From: Propionibacteriaceae bacterium
Lineage (GTDB): Bacteria > Actinomycetota > Actinomycetes > Propionibacteriales > Propionibacteriaceae
Assembly: GCA_905372155.1 (NCBI GenBank)
Contig: CAJPNZ010000128.1
Span: forward strand, 1 to 7,547
DNA: 7,547 nt
Reading direction: 5' to 3'
Shown: positions 1 through 5,374 of the stretch, one piece after another
Layout: every line of letters starts with the position of its first letter
Numbering within the stretch: the stretch's first letter is position 1
Notes under the pieces: model-generated
Databases searched by the model: none
What the model saw: the letters and a program-made list of their open reading frames with translations, nothing else
Told to the model about the DNA's origin: nothing
Translations under genes and position numbers: made by a program

Positions 1-12
1 GGTGGTGAAGTT

Positions 13-151
13 GGTTGAGCCGGCCTGCGACGAAGGAGCTGGTCGTGTCGAAACCGTGGTGAGGGTGTCCAAGGTGCTGGGGTTGGGTCTGTTTGTCGGC
101 TGCTGGGTGGTTTCGACTCGGGTCGTTCGTTCCTCACGACCCGGCTCAACC
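13..151. repeat. REPIN-like inverted pair of palindromic repeats (copies 1-2)
   Basis: Two 43-bp repeats face each other. Copy 1 (13-55) runs from GGTTGAGCC to GTCGAAACC. Copy 2 (109-151) runs from GGTTTCGAC to GGCTCAACC, the reverse-complement orientation. A 53-bp G/T-rich spacer separates them, an expanded version of the 40-bp spacer at 3650-3689. Copy 2 has a clean internal stem, CGGGTCGT pairing with ACGACCCG around nine bases. The pair lies downstream of the last minus-strand gene, where its folded RNA could limit read-through or protect a 3' end (inference). Confidence 0.85.
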
Positions 152-249
152 GGTTTCATGAAGACCCATCCTCAGGTCCCTTCCCATCCCTTCTGTGCGT
201 TGCGTGCACGGGAGGGGGAGTGCTGCGTAACCGGGACAATCCGGTTGGG
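152..249. other. Gene-free stretch behind the last gene, weak hairpin only
   Basis: This stretch follows the stop codon of the 412-aa gene on the minus strand. The only structure I see is AACCGG pairing with CCGGTT (229-246) around a six-base loop, two bases beyond the stop codon complement. No run of U follows in the minus-strand transcript, so it is at best a poor intrinsic terminator. The rest is C-rich and G-poor in the transcript for a short stretch (about 205-222) and otherwise featureless. Confidence 0.4.
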
Positions 250-1488
250 TCAGATGGGTGCGTAGTAGACGGCGTATCCCTCTTCCTTGAAGTAGTTCAG
301 GAACTCCTTGCGGGGTGTCTGATCGCCTGCGGTCGTGTTCAGCCAGAGGGCTGCTTCCCTTTCGATGGGTTGTAGGGCTGGTTTCAGGAAGATCCCCCAC
401 CCGCTGGGGGTGACCACGTCCCTGGGGGACGCGCCGGTCAGGTCGACGACCGCACCCGAATCGGCATTCACCAGTTCCCGGGGAAGCTTTTCCAACTGCT
501 CGGCGAGCGAGACCTCGTCGAGGTTCTGGGCGATGAGGGCCTGGGCGGCGTCCGGGTCCTTGAAGCGTTCCAGCCAACCCCCGGAGTGCAGATCGGACAC
601 GCCCGTCATCGTTCCCAGCTCCTCACCGGAGGTGCTGATCCTGGTGAAGGTGCGGGAATGTCCCGTTGGGCGGAGGGAGGTCTTTTCCCTGTCGAACTGC
701 GGTGACATGAGCAGGGAATTGGCGGTGGCTCCTGCCAGCCACAGATCGGTTCGGAAGGTGACCGGTTCGGCCGTGGGATCACCCAGGGGAAAGACGTTGA
801 GGATCCCGGTACCCGCCGGGTAGTAGTTCTCGGCGGTCTCCACCACCAGACAGTCACCGGTCAGGGCGTGGCCGAGGACCATGCCCGCCACCTCGACGGT
901 GCGGACCTCGTTCCCGGTGGCCGCATCCAGCACGACGACCTTCGTGCGCTGGTCGCTGATTCTCGTGGAATCCGCCGGCCTCATGTGGGACAGCAACGGA
1001 ACCGCCAGGCGGGTGCCGTCCGGGCTGGCGACGATGCTGTTGCCGACTGATCTGCCTGATCTGCGTCCCTTCTCGTAGGCGACCTGAGGGGTCAGCGGCA
1101 GTTCGCTTTCCGGGAAGTCCTTGGTGGCCGGTTCGATGATGCGGGCCCACCTCACCGACCCGTCCTCCGGTTTCAGGGCCACCAGCATCGTCGCCGGGCG
1201 TGCCGTGCGGTCCTTGGAATCATCGTTCCCGCTCAAGGACGTGTCGATGGACAGGACGGGGCCGCTGGCCGTCGCCGCCAGCATGTCGCTGACGGCCTCG
1301 CCGTATAGGTGGCGATTGCCCGGGGCAATGACCTTCCAGCCGTTGCGGGTCGGTGTGGGAGCTTCGACGAGGGCGGACGGGTCCGCCTCGGCGATGCTCA
1401 CGGGTCGTTCCGCTCCGCTCGGGGGTTGCGTGGAGGCGCTCAGGGGCAGGGTGAGGAGCGCCCCCAGGAGCAGGTGGGTGAGTTTCAT
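250..1488 (-). CDS. Secreted PQQ-like beta-propeller protein (412 aa)
   Basis: Probable exported beta-propeller protein of unknown function, second gene of its operon. Residues 1-19 form a short signal peptide (MKLT, then a Leu/Ala-rich core), with likely signal peptidase I cleavage near Ala18-Ser19. There is no lipobox cysteine. The mature part carries degenerate PQQ-like strand motifs: LVALKPEDGSVRWAR (about 102-116), IVASPDGTRLAV (152-163) and VVVLDAATGNEVRTV (184-198). These are the same motifs, in the same order, as in the upstream membrane protein's ectodomain. It is a clear paralogue of the 434-aa gene at 4070-5374, sharing RISDQRT, GMVLGH, PAGTG, ERFKDP and KLPRELV. Its only cysteine is Cys213. 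The ATG is fixed by the ATGA overlap with the preceding gene and by AGGAGG six bases upstream. No active-site residues or confirmed ligand-binding residues are visible, so 'PQQ-like' describes the fold only. Confidence 0.85.
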   Translation of the reverse strand: MKLTHLLLGALLTLPLSASTQPPSGAERPVSIAEADPSALVEAPTPTRNGWKVIAPGNRHLYGEAVSDMLAATASGPVLSIDTSLSGNDDSKDRTARPATMLVALKPEDGSVRWARIIEPATKDFPESELPLTPQVAYEKGRRSGRSVGNSIVASPDGTRLAVPLLSHMRPADSTRISDQRTKVVVLDAATGNEVRTVEVAGMVLGHALTGDCLVVETAENYYPAGTGILNVFPLGDPTAEPVTFRTDLWLAGATANSLLMSPQFDREKTSLRPTGHSRTFTRISTSGEELGTMTGVSDLHSGGWLERFKDPDAAQALIAQNLDEVSLAEQLEKLPRELVNADSGAVVDLTGASPRDVVTPSGWGIFLKPALQPIEREAALWLNTTAGDQTPRKEFLNYFKEEGYAVYYAPI

Positions 1489-3482
1489 CGGGGACCTCCT
1501 GGTACGCCGTAAAGCCGGTGCGGGCTGCGGGGTTTTTCGGGTCTGTCGTACAGCCCGGTCGTGGGATCGAGGATGACCAGGGTGAGTCCGGGGGTGGTCA
1601 CGAAGGTCGTCGTCGCCCTTGGGAAGCTGCCCCTCGGGTAGAGCTGGACGGGGGAGTACCCGTCACTCCGGTCCCGGAGGAGCGCATCCGGGGAACGGTA
1701 GGTGGAGCCCGGTGCGATGGGGATCGTCGCCCCGGCGGATCCGTCTCCGGGCTGCAGGGCGATCGCGCCACCATCCCCGCCCGCCACGAGCCCGACCTTC
1801 GCCGCGGCCGGTCCTGCGTACTCGGAGGCGGGGGTCACGGTGCGGGTCGCGGGATCGAAGACGGCACCCACCCAGGGACCTCCCGCCTCCTCGATCTTCT
1901 TGAAGCTGTTCTCGTCGTCGGCGGGGCGGAGAGCCAGGGTGCCCGTGGCGCGGGAGGCCACGGAGTTCAGGCCCGCCGTGCGCCCCAGGTCGACCGGCGG
2001 CTCGTCCTCCAGGCCTGCCAGGGAATCGAGCGTGACGGCCTGCGCGTGCCAGCCGCTGACCGGAGTGAACTCTAAGTCGCCTTCGTCCTCTGGTAGTGCC
2101 TCGGTGTACCGGACGGTCCAGCCGTTGGCGATCACCAAGGGGTTCTCGCCGATGCTGTAACGGTCGAGGGTGATGTTGGTCGCGACGGTGGTCGCGGTGG
2201 GATCGGTGTCGGGAATCAGGGTCAGGTTTCTCCCCTCGCGGCCGAGCACCAAGGATTTGTGTCCCGCGGGACCGCAGTAGTCCCGGCAGTCGTACTGGGA
2301 GGTGACGCGGCCGGAACCCTCGATGCTCCACAGGCGCCGCCCGTCGGTCAGGGAATGGGCCGTGTTCCCGGCCAGGATGACCGAGTCGGTGAGCTGGATG
2401 CGGAGCCCAGCGGACGGGTGTTCGCCCGTGATCCGACCGGTGAGGGTGTCCAGGACGATGACCAGGTGGTTGTTGTTTTCGGAGCTGTAGGAGTCTTTTT
2501 CCTTATCCTGCGGACCCGTGATCGCCAGGGCGACGTGACGTCGGTTGGGGCTGGTGATCAGGTACGAGTTCACCGGGCCGTTGTCGCCGTAGCTCTGCGC
2601 GATGCGGGTGTACCTGGCGCCGGGACGGCGATAGCTCCACAGGGTGGAGCCGTCGCCGGGATCGAGGGCCGCGATGCCCTCCTGGGTGAGAACCACCGGT
2701 CCCGCGGCCCCCGCGGCCACCTCGAGCAGACCGGGGATGTCCCGGCTCCAGGCGACTCCGGTGCCGATGCTGGTCGGCCGGGCCGGCGGGTCGCCATCGG
2801 GGGCAGGGACCGTGGTGTGGGAGACCGGGATCGCGGGTGCCACGAAATGGAACGCCGCGACCAGCAACACCAGGACGACGGTGGGCGCCAAGGTCAGGAC
2901 GATCCGGCCGGTTCGTCGCTCGTTTCCCGCGGGCCCGGGCCAGGGCGGGTCGGAGTCCTTCTTGCCGGGGGAGAGCGGACGGATGCGGGCCGGGTCGTCG
3001 AAATCACCGGGAACGGAATCCAGGCTGTGACGTATGCCCCGCAACGTCAGGTCGGTGGCGGTCATCGCGCCCAGGCCGAGCGCCGCCATGGCCTGGGCCA
3101 GCAGCATCCCCATGCTGAACGAGGACCGCGAGAACGTCGTCCACCACAGGTACACCAGGAAACCGGCCATGACAGCGCACCCCGCTGCCACCAGGCAGGC
3201 CGGGACGGCTCTGTTTCCCTCCCCGGGCCGGGAGGTGAGGAACCAGATGGCGGTGACGGCCCCCAGCAGGACGAAACACCAGACGAGCGAGTCCTGCGGC
3301 ACCCCGAACTCCCCCTGCAACGGAAACCACAACACGACGGCGACCAGCAGGACGAACAACCCCGCCGCCCGTGTTCTCCGGAGCAGCGGTACGAGTCGGA
3401 GGGTGGCCTCCGGGACGGGCTTCCTCGCCGCGGTGCGGGGATCGTCGTCAAGGAGAAGGTCGAAACCGATGCGTGACGCCAT
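1485..3482 (-). CDS. Five-helix membrane protein with extracytoplasmic PQQ-like propeller (665 aa)
   Basis: First gene of the second operon. Five hydrophobic helices are apparent at about residues 38-56, 64-84, 92-114, 121-141 and 193-216. Basic loops (LRRTR, the SRPGEGNR loop, the GKK/NERR region 142-192) put the N terminus inside, so the roughly 445-residue C-terminal part faces outside. That part shows PQQ-like repeat motifs such as IAALDPGDGSTLWSYRRP (270-287), LITSPNRRHVALAI (308-321), VIVLDTLTGRITGEHP (341-356) and VFDPATRTVTPASEYAGPA (541-559). It is a paralogue of the 643-aa protein at 5371-7302, roughly half identical by eye. Unlike that protein, it has a Cys399-x3-Cys403 pair (CRDYC) in a variable loop, possibly a disulfide. 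The start chosen is ATG at 3482. A TTG two codons upstream is in frame, but near-identity with the other copy ends at this ATG. No Shine-Dalgarno is seen. Function unknown: surface sensing, scaffolding or binding are all possible. Confidence 0.88.
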   Translation of the reverse strand: MASRIGFDLLLDDDPRTAARKPVPEATLRLVPLLRRTRAAGLFVLLVAVVLWFPLQGEFGVPQDSLVWCFVLLGAVTAIWFLTSRPGEGNRAVPACLVAAGCAVMAGFLVYLWWTTFSRSSFSMGMLLAQAMAALGLGAMTATDLTLRGIRHSLDSVPGDFDDPARIRPLSPGKKDSDPPWPGPAGNERRTGRIVLTLAPTVVLVLLVAAFHFVAPAIPVSHTTVPAPDGDPPARPTSIGTGVAWSRDIPGLLEVAAGAAGPVVLTQEGIAALDPGDGSTLWSYRRPGARYTRIAQSYGDNGPVNSYLITSPNRRHVALAITGPQDKEKDSYSSENNNHLVIVLDTLTGRITGEHPSAGLRIQLTDSVILAGNTAHSLTDGRRLWSIEGSGRVTSQYDCRDYCGPAGHKSLVLGREGRNLTLIPDTDPTATTVATNITLDRYSIGENPLVIANGWTVRYTEALPEDEGDLEFTPVSGWHAQAVTLDSLAGLEDEPPVDLGRTAGLNSVASRATGTLALRPADDENSFKKIEEAGGPWVGAVFDPATRTVTPASEYAGPAAAKVGLVAGGDGGAIALQPGDGSAGATIPIAPGSTYRSPDALLRDRSDGYSPVQLYPRGSFPRATTTFVTTPGLTLVILDPTTGLYDRPEKPRSPHRLYGVPGGPR
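1495..1500 (-). promoter_or_regulatory. Shine-Dalgarno for the 412-aa gene
   Basis: The minus strand reads AGGAGG, six bases before the ATG at 1488, which is a near-ideal match to the 16S anti-SD. It lies inside the last codons of the 665-aa gene, whose stop overlaps the ATG (ATGA at 1485-1488). This fixes the start and suggests translational coupling. Confidence 0.9.
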
Positions 3483-3487
3483 GGTCA

Positions 3488-3493
3488 ATTATC
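3488..3493 (-). promoter_or_regulatory. Candidate leaderless promoter (-10) for the 665-aa gene
   Basis: The minus strand reads GATAAT (five of six to TATAAT), five bases before the ATG at 3482. A transcript starting six bases after this hexamer would begin on the A of ATG, the normal spacing for leaderless actinobacterial mRNAs. No purine-rich ribosome site occurs in the preceding 20 bases, which fits. TGACC occurs on both sides of the hexamer with an 11-bp period (3483-3487 and 3494-3498), a possible operator. No good -35 is visible. The same arrangement lies before the paralogue at 7308-7313. Confidence 0.5.
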
Positions 3494-3540
3494 GGTCAGA
3501 ACCGCTCACCGGGGGGTGGGGATACGAGGAAATACCGGGT

Positions 3541-3583
3541 GGTTTCGACGCGGGCTGCTCCTTCGTCGCAGTCCGGCTCAACC
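3541..3583 (+). repeat. Palindromic repeat copy 3
   Basis: A 43-bp unit running from GGTTTCGAC to GGCTCAACC, 58 bases upstream of the 665-aa gene's ATG. It differs from copy 8 (7360-7402) at two positions. A 21-bp spacer separates it from copy 4, which is in the opposite orientation. Confidence 0.85.
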
Positions 3584-3604
3584 GGCTTGTGTGTGAAGGA
3601 AGTT

Positions 3605-3734
3605 GGTTGAGCCGACCTGCTCGCTCTGCGAGCTGGTCGTGTCGAAACCATGGTGGCTTGGGGTCGGGTCTGTTTTTCGGCTGCCGGGTGGTTTCGACTC
3701 AGCCGTTCGCTGGCGCTCACGTGCTGGCTCAACC
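3605..3734. repeat. REPIN-like inverted pair (copies 4-5)
   Basis: Copy 4 (3605-3649, 45 bp, GGTTGAGCC orientation) and copy 5 (3690-3734, 45 bp, GGTTTCGAC orientation) flank a 40-bp spacer. Copy 4 folds well internally: GACC and CTCGC on one side pair with GCGAG and GGTC on the other around a three-base loop. The span 3605-3728 matches 7424-7547 with only three differences. Confidence 0.88.
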
Positions 3735-3754
3735 AGCTTCGAGGTGGTGAAGTT

Positions 3755-3859
3755 GGTTGAGCCGACCTGCGACGAAGGAGCTGGTCGTGTCGAAACCATG
3801 GTGGCTGGGGTCGGGTGGTTTCGACTCGGGTCGTTCGTTCCTCACGACCCGGCTCAACC
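3755..3859. repeat. REPIN-like inverted pair (copies 6-7)
   Basis: Copy 6 (3755-3797) and copy 7 (3817-3859), each 43 bp and oppositely oriented, flank a 19-bp spacer that is a shortened form of the 40-bp spacer. Copy 7 is identical to copy 2 (109-151). Copy 6 differs from copy 1 (13-55) at one base. The pair is placed downstream of the 434-aa gene's terminator, as copies 1-2 are placed downstream of the 412-aa gene. Confidence 0.88.
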
Positions 3860-3910
3860 AGCTTCGGCAAGACCCGCGCTCTTGCCTCTCTTGTGCGCGA
3901 ATCGCAGGAG

Positions 3911-3947
3911 AAAAACGGTTCAACGTCGTGTGGTGACGTTGAACCGT
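3911..3947 (-). terminator. Intrinsic terminator of the 7302-4070 operon
   Basis: A perfect 13-bp stem (ACGGTTCAACGTC at 3915-3927 pairing with 3935-3947) encloses a seven-base loop. On the minus strand it runs directly into five consecutive T (3915-3911). It lies about 120 bases after the 434-aa gene's stop codon. The U-run orientation fits termination of minus-strand transcription, separating this operon from the next one. Confidence 0.88.
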
Positions 3948-3969
3948 CGAACCTCCGAGTTTCGGGTAC

Positions 3970-4022
3970 GAGAGGGACGGGGAGGGAGAGGAGGAGAGAG
4001 CGGGAGAGAGTAGGAAGAGGGG
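3970..4022 (-). other. Polypyrimidine 3' UTR tract, possible Rho-loading region
   Basis: On the plus strand these 53 bases contain only three pyrimidines. The minus-strand transcript is therefore a long C/U-rich, G-poor stretch between the 434-aa gene's stop and the intrinsic terminator. Such C-rich unstructured RNA is typical of Rho utilisation sites. A role here is inference, and simple low-complexity drift is the alternative. Confidence 0.45.
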
Positions 4023-4038
4023 CGGGCGGTGAGCAGAC

Positions 4039-4060
4039 TTCTCCCGGGGTTCTCCCGGGG
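4039..4060. repeat. Two tandem copies of an 11-bp motif
   Basis: TTCTCCCGGGG occurs twice back to back (4039-4049 and 4050-4060), each with a CCCGGG palindrome, nine bases beyond the 434-aa gene's stop codon. Probably a slippage duplication; no function assigned. Confidence 0.8.
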
Positions 4061-4069
4061 TGGTTTCTC

Positions 4070-5374
4070 TCACCAGGTGTTGGTTTCCTCTCCCATCCTG
4101 ATCCGTTCGGCGGCGACGCCGTTGAAGTTGTTCTTGTCGGTCAGATAGGTCAGGTCGTCCGTTCGCAGGGTCTTCTCGCCCGCGGCCACGTTCAGCCAGG
4201 AGACGACCGGGGAAATGTCATGCCCCTCCTCGTCCTTGGAGGGTTTTTCCAGGAGAATCGCCGGGCCGGTTGGAGTGGGTATTTCCGATGGTGACAGGTC
4301 GCCCGGGTCGATGACCGTCCCGGAATCCACATCGACCAGTTCCCGGGGCAGTTTGCGCAGGGCGAACCCGATCTCCTTGGGGTCGCCGCCCCGGTTGATG
4401 ATCTCGGCAGCGGCGGCCGGATCCTTGAAGCGCTCAACCCAACCCGCGGGCCGCAGCTGGGCGATTCCCGGCATGGTTCCCATTTCCTCGCCGGTTATGC
4501 CGACCCGGGTGATCGTGAAGGAATGACAGCCCCGGCATTCGTCCCGCATACCGAATTCCTGCGGCGCCAGGAGCAGGGAATCGGCGGTGCTGCCGATCAG
4601 CCACTGGTCGGTGCGGGTGACGGTGGGTTCGGTCCGGGAACCATCGAGAGGGACTGCGTTGAGGGTTCCGGTGCCTGCGGGAAAGGCATTCTGGGCGGTC
4701 TCGATCACCAGGGAATCGTTGGTGAGAACATGACCCAAAACCATGCCGGAGACATTCACGGTGCGGACCTCGTCGCCGGTTTCCGCGTCTAGGACGACGA
4801 AGTTGGTTCGCTGGTCGCTGATTCTTTCGGAGGTGGCCGGGGTCATGTAGGACACGAGTTGGATCGCCACGCGACGCCCGTCGGGGCTGACGACGGCATA
4901 GCTGCGTTGGGAATCATACGAGCTGCCCATTGCAAAGATTTCCTGCGGTGTTCTGGCGGTACCGTACCAGTGCCTGCCCGCCAACGAGGGCTCGACGACT
5001 CGCGCCCACCTGACCGACCCGTTGTCCGGGTTCAGGGCCACCAGAGTCGTCGTCGGGACTTCGTTCTCGCTGGCCAGCTTGCCCGGGTTGTCGACGTCCA
5101 GAATCCTTGTGGTTTCCGCGACGACGACGGGGCCGCTGGTAGTCGAGAGATGGAACTCGGTCTTGTAATTGTAATCCCACCCGGTCTTGTCTTTTGAACG
5201 TGAGAAATCCCAGCCGGTTTCCGTGGGTTTTGTTTGAAATATCGATGTGTCCTCGAATTTCTTGACGGCCACGGATCGCCTGATGTCCTCTGCCGTCTGG
5301 GGGCGGGAGGCCGCGGGCAGTACGAGGAGCAGCAGGATCAGCGCGAGGGCGAGGGACCGTTTCGCGAGTTTCAT
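4070..5374 (-). CDS. Secreted PQQ-like beta-propeller protein (434 aa) with a CXXCH motif
   Basis: Second gene of the first operon and paralogue of the 412-aa gene. Residues 1-23 form a signal peptide (MKLAKR, a Leu/Ala core, then LPAAS before the likely cut), without a lipobox. Propeller-like motifs appear as LVALNPDNGSVRWARVVEP (111-129), VVSPDGRRVAIQL (161-173) and FVVLDAETGDEVRTV (192-206), in the same order as in the upstream protein's ectodomain. A short near-repeat TGWDF / TGWDY sits at 53-57 and 64-68. The only two cysteines form CRGCH (280-284), which matches the haem c motif but is absent from the paralogue; a disulfide or metal site is equally possible. The reading frame is open for 188 codons upstream, but that part is the antisense-frame shadow of the 643-aa gene. 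The chosen ATG has a signal peptide, GGGAGG six bases upstream and an ATGA overlap. Biochemical function unknown. Confidence 0.86.
   Translation of the reverse strand: MKLAKRSLALALILLLLVLPAASRPQTAEDIRRSVAVKKFEDTSIFQTKPTETGWDFSRSKDKTGWDYNYKTEFHLSTTSGPVVVAETTRILDVDNPGKLASENEVPTTTLVALNPDNGSVRWARVVEPSLAGRHWYGTARTPQEIFAMGSSYDSQRSYAVVSPDGRRVAIQLVSYMTPATSERISDQRTNFVVLDAETGDEVRTVNVSGMVLGHVLTNDSLVIETAQNAFPAGTGTLNAVPLDGSRTEPTVTRTDQWLIGSTADSLLLAPQEFGMRDECRGCHSFTITRVGITGEEMGTMPGIAQLRPAGWVERFKDPAAAAEIINRGGDPKEIGFALRKLPRELVDVDSGTVIDPGDLSPSEIPTPTGPAILLEKPSKDEEGHDISPVVSWLNVAAGEKTLRTDDLTYLTDKNNFNGVAAERIRMGEETNTW

Noticed and set aside
146..577. Arg/Pro-rich minus-strand open frame overlapping the end of the 412-aa gene
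   Set aside because: It is an alternative-frame shadow of the 412-aa gene, with low-complexity composition and no start signals.
2259..3476. Long plus-strand open frame (about 405 codons) opposite the 665-aa gene
   Set aside because: Its translation is rich in Gly, Arg, Asp and Gln with no domain, signal or ribosome site. It is the mirror of a well-supported minus-strand gene in high-GC DNA.
3541..3859. CRISPR array
   Set aside because: The repeats alternate in orientation, are palindromic, and have recurring spacers of very unequal length. No cas gene is present.
3496..4013. Small open frames across the repeat array on both strands
   Set aside because: They read through palindromic repeats, giving repeated peptides such as LVEP and STRP with no independent coding evidence.
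4523..4537. Calling the 434-aa protein a cytochrome c
   Set aside because: A single CXXCH without a visible distal ligand or cytochrome fold, and absent from its paralogue, is too weak for an annotation.
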